A program made the position numbers and the translations under genes. A DNA stretch of 64,000 nt, from the NCBI RefSeq assembly GCF_017591425.1, contig NW_024466459.1, positions 9,424,001 through 9,488,000 on the forward strand, in the 5' to 3' direction. Positions 35,058 to 48,025 of this stretch are shown piece after piece. Below the pieces are notes generated by a model that saw only the letters and a program-made list of their open reading frames with translations, was not told the DNA's origin and searched no databases. Numbering within the stretch: position 1 is the stretch's first letter; every line of letters begins with the position of its first letter. The stretch comes from Ochotona curzoniae (taxonomy: Eukaryota > Chordata > Mammalia > Lagomorpha > Ochotonidae).

Positions 35058-35365
35058 GGGTCCAGCACGACAGCCTTGTGCCTGAAGTCATTGCCTTGCA
35101 TCCACTGGGATCTCATATGGGCGCCGTTTCGTGTCCCAGCTGCTCCATATCCCATCCAGCTCGTTGCTTCTGGCCTGGGAAGGTAGTAGAGGACGGCCCA
35201 AAGCCTTGGGACTCTGCACCTGCACAGGAAACCAGGAAGAAGCTCCTGGCTCTGGATTAGCTCAGTTATGGCTGTTGTAGCCACTTGGGGAATAAGTCAT
35301 CAGGCAGATCTTTCTGTCTCTCCTCTTTGTATAACTGTCTTTCCAATCAATGTAAGAAATGAAAA
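35058..35365 (+). mobile_element. C SINE, forward
   Basis: 'gggtccagcacgacagccttgtgcc' head to 'actgtctttccaatcaatg'. Confidence 0.9.
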
Positions 35366-35411
35366 TAGAATTTATATATACCCCTCCAATAATAATTACA
35401 AGTGATATGTT

Positions 35412-35695
35412 TAAAGAAAAGATATATTTTTATTGGAAAGGCAATTTACAGAGAGAAGGAAGGACAGAAAGATCTTCCATCCACTAGTTCACTCCTCAGC
35501 TGCCAGCAGTGACCAAAGCCAGGAGCTTCTTTCTGATCTCCTACATGGATGCAGGGTTCCAAGGCTTTGGGTCATCCGGGTCACATGCAGGCAGCTAGAT
35601 GGGAAGCGGAGCAGCCAGGACACATGCCAGCACCCATATGGGATGCCAGTGCTTAGATGTGGAGGATTATCCAGTTGAACTATCACACCAGCCCC
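35412..35695 (-). mobile_element. C SINE, inverted
   Basis: 'tttttattggaaaggcaatttacag' start to 'actatcacaccagcccc'. Confidence 0.88.
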
Positions 35696-35729
35696 ACAGT
35701 ACAACCTTTCAACACAACACCAGAGCCAT

Positions 35730-36012
35730 TGTAGAGGGGTGGCACATTAAGCTGCCTGCCACGTGTGATACTAGCATCCCATATCTGAATGCCAGTTCTT
35801 ATCCTGGGTTCTCCGCTTCTATCTTGCTCTCTGTTAACATGCTTGGAAAGCATTCCCAAGTAGTCCTTGGGCCCCCGCCACCCACGTAAAAGACCCGGAT
35901 GGAGCTCTTGGCTCCTAATTGCCTGGCAGTATCCCTGGCGGTTGTAGCCATTTGGTGAGTGAACCAGTGAATAAGTGATTCTTTGTCTGCCTTTCAAATA
36001 AACAAATCTTGA
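35730..36012 (+). mobile_element. old C SINE, forward
   Basis: 'gtagaggggtggcacattaagc' head to 'cctttcaaataaacaaatctt'. Confidence 0.82.
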
Positions 36013-36344
36013 AACATACACAGCCTAAACAACCATACCAAGCAGCTAGTCTTCCCATTTTCTTATCTTTGCATTTTAAATGTCATGGAAGGTGTGCAGG
36101 CCAACCCTGTCCCTGTTACTTCAGTCAAGGTAGATTTTAACCAATAAGCATCCTTGCTGATCCCTGGAGCTTCTAAGTAGACCCTTCCTTCTCCCCACTG
36201 CTCCATAGTTAAGAAATAGAGAATTCAGGACTCCTGGATTCCCTCAAAAAAAATGAGACTTCTGAAAATATCTGTTTCTACAGCTATTTAAATAGCTTTT
36301 CCTGAAAGAGATGATGACATGAGGCACGATGCGTGCATGATTTG

Positions 36345-36585
36345 ATATCCTTACATGCATGCATTAGAGAGAGGGAGAGACAAAGGGATCTTCTGTCAGT
36401 CCCCAAATGGCCACAAGGCCAGGGCTGGGCCAGGAGTCTGAAATACTTTCTGCTGCCTTCCCAGGCCCGTCTGCAGGAAGCAGACAAGCAGCAGAGCAGC
36501 CCAGGCTTGCACTGGTGATGGGAGGGGTGCTCGTATCACAGAGGGTAACTTAAGCCTCGGGGCCACAGTACCAGCTCCATAAAAC
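36345..36585 (-). mobile_element. old C SINE, inverted
   Basis: 'gcattagagagagggagagac', 'cccaggcccgtctgcaggaag' and 'gggccacagtaccagctcc' in order. Confidence 0.65.
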
Positions 36586-36589
36586 TAAG

Positions 36590-37130
36590 TACACTTTTTT
36601 TTTTTTTTAATCAGTTAGGGTTTTTTTTTTTTTTTAAATCATTTAGTAAAACAGCATAGTTTTATATATGTGTGTGTGTAATATGATATATATTTATGCA
36701 CAGCTTCGTAAGTCTACCAAAATCCAGAGAATTTTAAGTCTTCATAAATGCATTTCATTTTACCTCCACTTACTGCCCTTCAGGAGCCAGGTACCTCTCC
36801 TTTGGCTTGTCTGGGTGAAATTGCTGCCTGTGCATGCTCTACTCGAGCCTGGGCTGCTCTTCGTCGTGGTGGAGGTCTTGGCGAAGGGATCCTGACCTGG
36901 GAAGATCTGAGAGCGGTTGCTGCCTGTGCTCGTAGGGACCAGGAGCCATAACCGTTGGTTCAGTTGATGAACTCATCATCCGTCGTGGGGCTGTTTCATG
37001 GTTTGGCATACAATATCGCCAACATGTTTTTCTTGATGAGCAAAGACCGTGACAGATGGAGATGGTGATTTTACACTGTTTAAAGTGTTAGTAATGAATC
37101 AGTGCAGCGTAAGGCTGAGTCAGTAACCCA
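36590..37130. other. T runs, short AT microsatellite, then unexplained CpG-containing segment
   Basis: Two T runs (36596-36611, 36623-36637) and a TG/TA patch precede 36780-36960, which has several CpGs and an open frame. I do not recognise it. Confidence 0.35.
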
Positions 37131-37139
37131 GACCAAGAG

Positions 37140-37425
37140 AAGCTGGAGAGCATTCTAATGCTTTTTTGGAAGATTGGGACGGGGAGGCGGAAGACAGGGA
37201 ACATAACCGTCTTCTGTTCGTTGGCTACTCCCCAGGGGACCACAGTTTGGTCAGACCAAATCCTGGAGCCTGGAAGTCTGTCCAGTCTTCCATATGGAAG
37301 CAGAGGCCTAAGCACTTGGTCTGTCTTCTGACTTCCCAGAATCAGAAGTGGAGCAGGTTGGACTTGAACCAGTGCCATATGGGACTGGTTCACCTACATC
37401 ACAGGTGACAGCTTAACTGTTTGCA
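37140..37425 (-). mobile_element. old C SINE, inverted
   Basis: 'cttctgttcgttggctactcc', 'ggcctaagcacttgg' and 'ggttggacttgaaccagtgcc' in order. Confidence 0.65.
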
Positions 37426-37499
37426 GCATAAAGCTAGCCTCATTCTACTAGATTCTAATAAAATACATAACAGTCAACTTGCCTTGCTCCCATATTTCT

Positions 37500-37795
37500 T
37501 CTAAGGCATAGCACACTAAGTCTCCGCCTGCAGCAGCGACAGGCCTTATGGGCATCTGCTTGACACTTGGTTGCTCCGTTTCTGATCCAGCTTCCTGTTG
37601 ATGTGTCTGGAAAAGTAGCAAAAGATGTCCTAAGTCCTTGGGCCTCTGCGCCCAAGTGGAAGACCCGGAAGAATCTTCTAATTCCTGGCTTCAGCCCAGC
37701 CCAGCTGTGGCCATTGCAGCCATTTGGAAAGTTAACCAACATATGGACGATCTCTCTCTCTCTGAATCTGCCTTTCTCTGTCTCTGAATCTGCCT
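37500..37795 (+). mobile_element. old C SINE, forward
   Basis: 'agtctccgcctgcagcagc' to 'gatctctctctctctgaatctgcc', running into a TA microsatellite. Confidence 0.75.
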
Positions 37796-37890
37796 TTATA
37801 TATATATATAAAAATGATTATGAATATATATAATATATAATATATATAAATGGTTTTTTATATATAGGTGATTTTTATATATATAAATGA
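37796..37890. repeat. TA-rich microsatellite
   Basis: Alternating TA/ATAT runs grown from a SINE tail. Confidence 0.95.
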
Positions 37891-38086
37891 TTGGTTTTTG
37901 TTCATTTAAAAATGAGTGTGTTCAGGTAAGAAAGTGTCCTTAGATCACAAGGTACTATGATCTGTAAGCAAAATGCCATTTTCCTAAATTTATTTAGGAA
38001 ATTAAATGCAGTTCTTCTGTCCCTTCATACATTATAGAATGGAGTCAGTAGCTTCGGTCCTTGAGTTCTATACTTTATGTCTTTTT

Positions 38087-38365
38087 CAAAAGATGTATTT
38101 TTCTTTTTTTTAATTTAGAAAAATGATGGAGAAGAATGAGAATCAGGGAGATGGGTATCTTCCATGTGCTGGCACAGTCTCTCCCAAAGACTACGACGTG
38201 CAGTTCTGAGCCAGGTCAGAGGCCCAGAACGCCGTCTGGGTCTTCCACACGTGTGGCCCTCACTTGCCGCCTTGCCAGGCTCCGTAGCAGGAAGTTGGGC
38301 TGGAATACCCATCGCAGGTGGCAGCTTACCCTGTGCTGCACCGCAGCCCTGGTCCCTCCAAGTCT
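38087..38365 (-). mobile_element. old C SINE, inverted
   Basis: 'aaaagatgtatttttc' start to 'ctgtgctgcaccgcagccctgg'. Confidence 0.72.
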
Positions 38366-38862
38366 TTCTTGAAATAAACACACTATAATCTTATAGTCTT
38401 TTACAAATACATCTATTTTCAGAGTAAAACAAGAGTCTTCTGTTATTATGTGTACTGTTGGTACCTGTGGACAGCATTGTATCTAACAGTTAATTTAGGG
38501 AAGGGAAGCACCTGACCCTCAGGACAGCCGCTCTGTCACTTCTGGTGCTGCCAGTGTGGACAGCAGTCTGTTCTGAGGAGGAATTGTCCACTGAGGAAGT
38601 AGGAATGTTGCAGTATCCTGCACCCTGTTCTGCTGGTCACTTTTGTCAGCTAATTTCCTCAGTATCCCCGAGTAAATTACCGCCCCCCTTCATAGGTCAG
38701 GAAAGCAGAATTTAGAGAGGGGCAGTGTAAGGCCATTCCTGTTCATTATGGTGAACCTGAGTGAACCCAGAGCTTCCATTGCTTATCTTCCTCACTGTTC
38801 ATAAAGCATTGAGGTGATACTGGCGTGAAAGAAAATGTTACCAAAGTCACATAATATAGAGA
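38366..38862. other. unique intronic sequence with possible MIR
   Basis: 38640-38800 has 'gtcaggaaagcagaatttagagagg' style words in MIR order; weak. Confidence 0.4.
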
Positions 38863-39065
38863 CGAGCATTTGCTGCAGTGGTTAAGATGGCATTTGGGAC
38901 ACCCTTCCTGTCACATCGGTATGACTGGGTTCAAGTTCTGGCTCTGCTCTGTTGCAGCTTCCTGTTGCTTGCAGGCTGTTGGGGGTCTGGGAGTGAACCA
39001 GCAGATACATGTCCTTTTTATCTCTGTCTGCTTCCTACCCCACCCCTGACACCCTACTTTTCAGA
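38863..39065 (+). mobile_element. old C-type SINE, forward
   Basis: 'gagcatttgctgcagtggttaag' head and 'gactgggttcaagttctggctc'; same older subtype as 21486. Confidence 0.6.
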
Positions 39066-39087
39066 TTTTTAAACACAAGTTTTTTTT

Positions 39088-39424
39088 TGTTTGTTTGTTT
39101 TAAGATTTTATTATTGTAAAGTCAGATACACAGAGAAGAGGAGAGACAGAGAGGAAGATCTTCTGGCCGATGAGTCACTCCTGAAGTGACCATGATGGCC
39201 AGAGTTGCACCTATCTGAAGCCAGGAGCCAGAAGCCTCCTTCCAGGTCTCCCACGCAGACGCAGGGTCCCAAAGCTTTGGGCCATCTGTCCTTGACTGTT
39301 TTCCCAGGCCACAAACAGGGAGCTGGATGGTAAATGGAGCAGGCAGGGCATGAACTGGTGTCCATATGGGATCCCGTGGCATTCAAGGCGAGGACTTTAG
39401 CCACTAAGCCACCACGCCAGGCCC
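39088..39424 (-). mobile_element. C SINE, inverted
   Basis: 'ttttaagattttattattg' start to 'ccaccacgccaggccc'. Confidence 0.93.
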
Positions 39425-39570
39425 TTTTAATACAGTTTTACTTATTCAGACTGGGAGCCTAAAACTCAGTTCAGGTCTTCCACGTGGGTGGCGCAGGCCT
39501 GAGTCTTTGAGCAGTGAGCTGTTGCCTCCCAGGGTGTGGACAGGCTCTTGGAGGGGCTGCAGGTATCCGG

Positions 39571-39636
39571 GGTAGCGGCCAAGGGCGTCACCCCATGCCT
39601 GGGGGTAGCAGCCAAGGGCATCACCCCATGCCTGGC
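39571..39636. repeat. 33-bp tandem duplication
   Basis: Two copies of a unit beginning 'ggtagc(g/a)gccaagggc' at 39571 and 39604. Confidence 0.9.
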
Positions 39637-40655
39637 CCCGTTCTTTGCCTCTGTCCATTTCTAACGGTGTGTAAAGCTCTGTCGTTTCTCATCTAAGTTG
39701 CTTCCCGATTTGGACAGTCTCTGCAACAACAAATTAGCGAATAGTTCGAAACTTCACTGAAACTCATCTCTTCCTCCTTTGGTAATCTCACCTCTTGATC
39801 AATCTGCTTCCGTTAAACCACAGTGCTCTTTGTGGCTACAGAGTTTGAAACGTGGAGCTGTGGGTGAGAGGTAGAAACTTTTCTGGGAATTTTGAGAGCC
39901 AAGTGGCAGTGGTTGGGGAAGCTCTTTGCTGTTTGTGGAACAGTTGTGAACCAGTAGCAAGAGGCATGGTCATGCTGGGGAAGTGGTGATGGGAGGAGCT
40001 CCCCCGGGCTCAGAACTGGGAGCATTTGTGACTGTTGTGAGCTCTCCTGTTGAACCATGGCAAGTTAGAACTTAGTCTTGTAGGTGCAAATCTGTCCCCA
40101 AGGGCTTCCAGTCCCTTCCCTGTCCTGCTTTAGGACATGTTCCTCTGGGACCTTGTTCATTGCTGTCTTGTATATTTAGACGTTTGAATAGAACTTGATT
40201 TCTAAATGTCTTTTAGATTCCCTCTACTGCCTGCTTCAGGGGTCCCATGTGAAAGGAGGAGCAGGGCAGCAGTGTGGGGGGATTGAACCCCACAGTCAGC
40301 TTGAAGGACCCTGTTTCCATCACTGTCCAGCATTAGCAGGTACACTCTGTCTGGTGTTGTGAGCCCAGCAGCACTAGTCTTTCCTTAAAGTCTAGAGGTT
40401 TAGTGAGAGGCCGAGCAATAAGGGACACTCTGTGGAAGTGATGTTCTGGATATTTTCCAAATAACCAATTCATGTTCTTGGCTCTTGTGTCTGTAATTCT
40501 GTATTTCCCTTCCTCCTACAGCAGAAAAACATCAAACACTATTTTGTTCTGCAGAAAACCATAGTTCTAAATTGGTACCTAATCTGGGAGTTGTCCTAGA
40601 ATTTCATGCACTGGGCGAAAGCACAGCACTCTCAAGGGGATGTATGTTATGGGGG
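39637..40655. other. unique intronic sequence
   Basis: About 1 kb with no element recognised. Confidence 0.45.
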
Positions 40656-40659
40656 GCAG

Positions 40660-40988
40660 GAATGGCGGTTCCATGAACTGGCATGTGGCACAGTTGCTTG
40701 TTTCTGCGGCACTATTGGCGTGCTGGTCTCAGTTGCTGCTTGGGATTCCTGCATTCCACAGCAGAGTGCCTAGGATCAAGGCCAGCCTCTACATTCCCAA
40801 TTCCAGCTTCCTGCTGAGGGGCACCCTGGAAGGCAGCTGGTGATGACTCAAGCACTTGGGATACTGTCATCCTTGTGGGAGGCTCCTGGCTTCTGCCTCG
40901 CCCTGTCTCATCTGCTGGGGGCTAAGCCAGCGGATGGGAGATCTCTGTGTCTTAGCTCTCTCTGCCTTTCAAATAAATAAATGTGTTT
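40660..40988 (+). mobile_element. old C SINE, forward
   Basis: 'caagcacttgggatactgtc', 'ccagcggatgggagatctc' and 'cctttcaaataaataaatg' in order. Confidence 0.75.
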
Positions 40989-41059
40989 TAAGCTTACAGT
41001 TTTATTATTAAGGGGAAAAGGTGCTTCTATTTTAGATAGATAGTAGAATCCTGGTCTTT

Positions 41060-41718
41060 TTTTTTTTTTAAAGGTTTATTTATTTTTATTACAAAGTTAG
41101 ATATACAGAGAGAGACCCGGTGTTGTGGCCTAGCGGCTCAAGCCCTCACCTTGATATCCCATATGGGCGCCAGTTCTAATCCTGGCAGCTCTACTTCCCA
41201 TCCAGCTCCCTGCTTGTGGCCTGGGAAAGCAGTCGAGGACGGCCCAAATCCTTAGGACCCGGCACCCGCGTGGGAGACCTAGAAAGAAGTTCCTGGCTCC
41301 TGGCTTCGGATCGGTGCAGCACCGGCCTTTGTGGCCACTTGGGGAGTGAACCATTACATGGAAGATGTTCCTCTCTGTCTCTCCTCTTCTCTGTATATCT
41401 GGCTTTCCAGTGAAAATAAATAAATCTTTTTGGAAATATTTGCAGATAGAAGGAAACACAGAAATATCTTCAATCTGCTGGTTCACACTCCAAATAGACA
41501 CACTGGAAGGAGCTGAGCAGATCCAAAACCTGGAGCTCTTCCAGGTCTCCCATGTGGGTACAGGGTCCCAAGGATTTGGGACATCCTCTGCTGCTTTCCC
41601 GGGCACAGACAGGGAGCTGGATGGGAAGAGGGGCCACCGGGATCAGATCTGGTGCCCACATGGGATCCTGGCGCATGGAAGGCGAGGACTTTATCCACTA
41701 GGCTACTGTGCCAAGCCC
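41060..41718 (-). mobile_element. C SINE, inverted, split by a nested forward SINE
   Basis: The tail part (41060-41112, 'aggtttatttatttttattac' to 'gatatacagagag') and the body (about 41441-41718, to 'ggctactgtgccaagccc') are separated by a forward copy. Confidence 0.82.
41115..41440 (+). mobile_element. C SINE, forward, nested
   Basis: 'acccggtgttgtggcctagcgg' head to 'ccagtgaaaataaataaatcttttt'. Confidence 0.93.
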
Positions 41719-42224
41719 CCAAATGATTTTTTAAAATTAATTTAGGAAAAGCAAAAGCCCTTTCAGGCCTCCCTGTTACACTTGTCTATCAGCAGAATGA
41801 TTATTATATATACTGCATAGGTTATTTTGTCTCGTTGCTGTCTTTAATAAAATTATAGGGTCAGTTTTCATTGCTGCCCATCAGGATGTATGGGACTTTT
41901 GAACACTGGGCTACTGGGGTTCACCAGGTTCTAGTTCTTTGAGCTTACTGCTCACATCTGTTAGTTCTTACAGGGTTTCCCACCATAGTTAGGCTGCACA
42001 CATGTGCACTTGGAGCCTCTGTTGAGTCGTGAACCGATCCAGAGGCAACATCCACACACTCTGGCTGACTGGGTTACCTGTCATTTACCTCCTTTTTGTC
42101 ACGATGTATCTGACTTTGAAATGTCATTACCCAGGGGTCTTAAACTTTAGGCACAATCCAGGTTCTAATTTAAGTGCGGGATCGGTCAGCATCTTCCCCC
42201 CCCCCCCTTTTTTTGTTTTGTTTG
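41719..42224. other. unique intronic sequence
   Basis: No repeat recognised; ends in a C/T homopolymer stretch at 42195-42215. Confidence 0.45.
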
Positions 42225-42512
42225 TTTTATTTACTTGAAAGGAAGAGTTAGTTACAAAGAGGGACAGAGAGGTATTGTACTCACTGGTTCAATCCCCAAG
42301 ATGGCTGCAGTCAGGCTGAAACCAGGAGCCAGAAGCTTCTTCCAGATCTCTCAGGTGGATGCAGGAGCCCAAGGACCTTGGACCATCCTCCGCTGCCTTC
42401 TCAAGGACATTGGCAGGGAGCTGCACCAGAAGCAGAGTAGCCAGGACTGGAACATAGGAAATGTCGGCTCTGCAGCCAGTGCCCTAACCCACCCACCACA
42501 GTGCCAGCCCCA
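42225..42512 (-). mobile_element. old C SINE, inverted
   Basis: 'tttatttacttgaaaggaagag' start to 'caccacagtgccagcccc'. Confidence 0.8.
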
Positions 42513-42544
42513 TCACCATCTTGATATAATTGGATAATTCTTTA

Positions 42545-42662
42545 TCAGGACCAGTGTTGGCATCCCATATGGGCATTGCTTCCTATCCTGGCTGCTTCTG
42601 ATCCAGATCCCTGCTACTGCACCTGGGAGAGCAGCAGAAGGTGGTCCAAGTGTGTGGGGTCC
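42545..42662 (+). mobile_element. C SINE fragment, forward
   Basis: 'ggaccagtgttggcatcccatatgggc'-like start and 'cctgggagagcagcagaagg'; truncated. Confidence 0.6.
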
Positions 42663-43732
<1,070 letters not shown>

Positions 43733-43739
43733 TAAGTTG

Positions 43740-46067
43740 GGACCCGCCTGCTTGTTGCAACTGCTGTTTTTAAAACTGAGATCACTAGGACAGATGTCAT
43801 ACTTTTCATTCTGTCTTTCCAAGGAATTCGAGCATATTGATTGTGTGTTAGTATACATGTGAAATAGTGCTGTGATAATACCTTACTTCGTTTGGCCAGG
43901 GATCTTCAGCAGTAACACAGTGTCCTGGTGAGCTCTGTGTTGATACTCCAGGGCACAGCACAGGCATGGAGCAGTGTCATAGCTAGCCACTCTTCCTCTT
44001 ACTGCTCCCACTCCCCGGAGAAGGAAATATGCTGTCTTCCAGGCTGCAAGAGCAGTGAGCATTGCTCATTTTCTTTTCCTTCTGTGTGTGTATGTATGTA
44101 TTTTTGCTGCTGTTGTTAATTTTCTTTAGAACCCCATCTGATTTATATCACTATGGGACATAATGAAACCTGGAGACCTCTACAGACCACTGCCCTCCCA
44201 TCTCACCCATTCCTCTTCCTCTGGCCCTGCTGCTCCCTCAGAAGCGGTTGTCTGCGACCTTGTGGCGTATCCGGGGAACCAGGGTTCTCATCGCCCCCAC
44301 TTGGAGCTGTGGTTCTGTGACCCCTCAGCTTCAGTGTGACTCACACTGCTTCAGTGTGTTCCTCTCGTTCTCCCCACAGCCTGAAGCACAACTTTTACCC
44401 ACGCCTTATACTGCCCAGAGCCCCCTCTCTGTCCTCCCCATGTGACTAAGTCAGTATTAGGTAGGTGTTTGCTACCGGTAGGTTCATCTTTGTCCAGCAC
44501 ACCTGGAAAGTCTCTGCTGTTTGACTTTCAAGCCAGTAAGTAAGTAGGTCTTGTTACAAAAAGCCGCAGTAAGAGGACTGGAGGGCAGTATAGGAGTTGG
44601 TCCCTACACACATAGCCCTGACCGAGGTAATGGCCACTCACAGTGAAATGGGGGGCACACCCCAAACCTCTTGTCAGCAGAGGGCTTCTGTGATAGACAG
44701 GCTCAGGAGCCTCCCCAGGGACTGATGGGCTCAGGCCTTGGTCAGTTAGTGCATTCTCAGAGTGCTCCTGGGCAAGGAACCGTGGTGGCAGTCATGTCCT
44801 GTCCCACCTGGCTCCCACGTGCACATGCCTGGAGGTGGAGGCAAGGCTAGCCTGTGCTTGCAGGGGCGAATGCAGAGCCAGCCATTTGCCGTGGCTCAGT
44901 AAATGTTCCATTGGATGGTTTGCAAGGAGGAAGCCAGTTGAGTTTGCTTTTGTCTTTTGTCTTTTGTGTACTTTTGTCAGCCAGTGTACTTTTGTCTTTT
45001 GTGTTTGAAATTTGCACTGTCCTGGTTCTTCGTTAAATATCCAAGTTTTCAGAAACACGTACACAAGCATCCTAGACATCCTTGGGTGAACAATTCCCAA
45101 GCAAGATCAGTTAACATGCAGCCGAGCAGGGTTTCTTCTAGTTTCCTGTGCCTAGATGCAGCTCTGTATTCTTCAGCCAGCGAGGGCAGTTTGCTTTGGG
45201 GTAGCAGGTGTAGGGCCTCCCAGATGATCTGGGACCACGTTCTGCTCAAGTTGGACAAGGGTTACCAAGAATGGGAAGGCCTGAGGGGCCACCTAACAGC
45301 CCCTGCTGTATAGGCAGACAACACGTGCCCCTGGCTTCATTCAGTCCGTCCTCAGGATCACCTCTGGATGGAAGGAGTCAGGTAGTGACTACGTCAGGGA
45401 TCGTGGGCCACACAAAAGCAGGGTGATGTTCCGCTGAGATTGCAGTCTGCTGACTGTGCACTAGGCCCATCAACAGCAAAAACCAACCTGAATTCCTTTT
45501 CGTTTTGTATTTTCAGACTGAAAGAGAGTAGAGCAGATGCTGCTGCAGTTTTTATGGTAAATGAACTGTGGCCTGTGGCCCTAAGGCCTTTCTTGTCCTT
45601 CAGGTTGTGTCTGGTCTCACAGGCACTTGGAACAGATAGGAGAGTGCCATGTTGTGAAGGCCGCTCTGTGTGTGAGAGTGGTGCTGTGGCCCATGGGGCC
45701 TGAGCTCCCCGCAGGAGTTCTGGCATTTGCAGGTAAGGGTTCATGGTGTTTTCAGAGCTAAGGTACAGCAGAGTGACAGTCATCGTCCCTCCCTTCAAAG
45801 CTGCCTTTTAGTTTGGGACGAAGAAAAAGGTTTAAAACACCAGCACAGCCTCACTGCGTCCAGCGTTGGAGTTAGCAGATGAAGCTGACCATGCAGTGGG
45901 GGTTGGTGCAGGACGAGGTGTCAGTGCTGAGGACGGAGCCCCTTAGGTGCTTAAATTAGGTGCATGTGGAATATGAAACAATTTGGAAATAAGCCCTTCA
46001 GCTCTGGTCCTTGGGCTTGCCCTTGTAGAGTAAATGCACCTGTCTTTTTAAAGGCCTTTTTTTTTCC
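43740..46067. other. unique intronic sequence
   Basis: About 2.3 kb with no recognised SINE. 44945-45010 has an imperfect 'cttttgt' repeat. No extra exon is visible. Confidence 0.5.
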
Positions 46068-46620
46068 AAATCTTTTTTTTTTTTTTAATTGATTACATTG
46101 CATTATGTGACACAGTTTTATAGGCACTGGGATTCCCCCCTCTCCTCCCCAAAACCCGCCCCCCCCCCATGGTGGATTCCTCCACCTTTTTGCATTACCA
46201 CAGTTCAAATTCAGTTGAGATTCTTTCCTTGCAAGCATCTACAAAGCATTGAGTCCAGCATCTTATTGTCCAGATAAGTTCAACGGTTTCTTGGAGAGAC
46301 CGTCTCTGGTCTTAAGGTAGAGCTGACAGTATCATCCCAATCAATTAAGAGCCCCGACATTACATCAGTAGCAATTTATAACGTAATGGAATTAGTTGAC
46401 ATGGTATTGTGTAACCAGCATGTTAAAAGAGAGAGAGAAAAAAAGAGTGCAAGTTCTGAACCACATCCTATGACTTCTACATTGACATTACAATTATTAG
46501 TTTATATACAAGTGGGTTCTATACACCTTAAAGTGGCTATAGATTACTATTCAGCTGTCTCATGTCTATTTTAATTTTAGTATTTAGCAGTTTATAGCAT
46601 TGAAGCATGATTTTTGCAGA
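46068..46620 (-). mobile_element. LINE-1 3' end, inverted
   Basis: Poly(T) followed by 'aattgattacattgcattatg', a C-rich stretch and 'catggtggattcctccacc'. The layout parallels the 3' end of lagomorph LINE-1 read backwards; 5' truncated at about 46620. Identified by layout, not by alignment. Confidence 0.6.
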
Positions 46621-46639
46621 ACCTGTTAAAGGCCTATTT

Positions 46640-46853
46640 TTTAGTGAAGGCCAAGTTCGAGAGGGAGAAGGATCTCCCAGGTTACCCATATGAGTGACAG
46701 GAGCCCACATACTTAAAACATCACCTGCTGCTTTCCTGGGCACCTCAGCAGAGAGCTGGGTTATAGTGGAGCAGCCGGGACCCAAGCAGAGCTCATGGAA
46801 ATTTGGCATCGCATGGCAGTAGCTTAACGCACTACATCACAATGCCAGTCTTT
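46640..46853 (-). mobile_element. old C SINE, inverted
   Basis: 'gttcgagagggagaagg', 'catcacctgctgctttcctggg' and 'actacatcacaatgccagtc' in order. Confidence 0.7.
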
Positions 46854-47145
46854 TTTTTAAGATTCACAAAATTACATGAAAGGCAGAACAATAGGGAGAG
46901 AGGGATCTTCTGTCTGCTGTTCACTTGCCAAGGCTAGGCCAGGCTAAACCACAAGGCGGAAACTCCCGTCCTGTTATTCTACGTGAATGGGAGGAACCCA
47001 CGAGTTTGGGACCATCTTCCGGTCTCTCCCTAGGCACATCAGCAGGAAGCTGAATTGGAAGTGGAGCAGCTGGAGCTCGTCCTTGCCTTCAGACACTGGA
47101 TGCTAGCAGTGGCTTAACCCACTGCAACACAGCAGCTGTTCCTTA
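46854..47145 (-). mobile_element. old C SINE, inverted
   Basis: 'tttaagattcacaaaattac' start to 'caacacagcagctgttcc'. Confidence 0.75.
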
Positions 47146-47232
47146 AACATGCATCCTAAGGTTTTTCAAAACATGTGGCTGTTGCTACAGTCCGTAACTG
47201 ATAAACAAAACCATATTAGAAAATCAGCTTTT

Positions 47233-47543
47233 TTTTTCTTTTTATTTTTATTGGAAAGGCGGATATACAGAGAGGAGAGACAGAGAGGAAGATCTTCCAT
47301 CCAATGATTCACTCCCCAAGTGAGTGCAAAGGCCGGTGCTGTGCCGGTCCAAGCCAGGAGCCTCTTTCGGGTCTCCCACGCGGGTGCAGGGTCCCAAAGC
47401 TTTGGGCCGTCCTCGACTGCTTTCCCAGGCCACAGGCAGGGAGCTGGAAGGGAAGTGGGGCTGCCGGGATAGAACCGGTGCCCATATGGGATCCCAGGCG
47501 TGCAAGGCGAGGACCTTAACCACTGTGTCACCACGCTGGGCCC
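47233..47543 (-). mobile_element. young C SINE, inverted, with exact target-site duplication
   Basis: Flanked by 'gaaaatcagctttt' at 47219-47232 and 47544-47557. Near consensus. It is the closest young inverted copy upstream of GRB2 transcript exon 4. Confidence 0.96.
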
Positions 47544-47719
47544 GAAAATCAGCTTTTGTAAGCAATAAAAATGCTATGAAAATATAGAATTGTAGCATGC
47601 TGATATTTAACATGCATAAAGTCATTCCTGTATTAACTTTTTTTTATTGATTGACCTGAGTCTGGCATATTTTATTTTATAAAATTTCAGTAAGTGGCCA
47701 GGGACAAGAAAACATGACA

Positions 47720-47760
47720 ACTGTGTGTGTTAGTGTGTGTGTGTTAGTGTGTGTGTGTCC
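47720..47760. repeat. (GT)n microsatellite with TTAG interruptions
   Basis: GT runs broken twice by 'gttagt'. Confidence 0.95.
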
Positions 47761-47844
47761 CACAAGGAAAAATCTAAAAACAGCTGTATGTAACTACTAC
47801 CAGCAGCCACCTCTGGAAGCTGTCAGATTTTTTAATTCGTCCAT

Positions 47845-48025
47845 TAATTTGAGTAAAATGGGCCAGAGTAGAAATCAGCAGCTAACAGGGTCACCTGCTG
47901 TCCCCTGGGGTGCACAGTCAGCAGGAAGCTGGGCGGGGGAGTGGAGCCAGGACCCAGTGCAGCCACTCGAACACAGGCTATGCCCTGACCACCAGGGCAG
48001 CATTGCCTCTGGGCCCTTTTGATCT
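47845..48025 (-). mobile_element. old C SINE remnant, inverted
   Basis: 'cagtcagcaggaagctggg' and 'ggagtggagccaggaccc' match the head-proximal part of an old copy. Confidence 0.5.
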
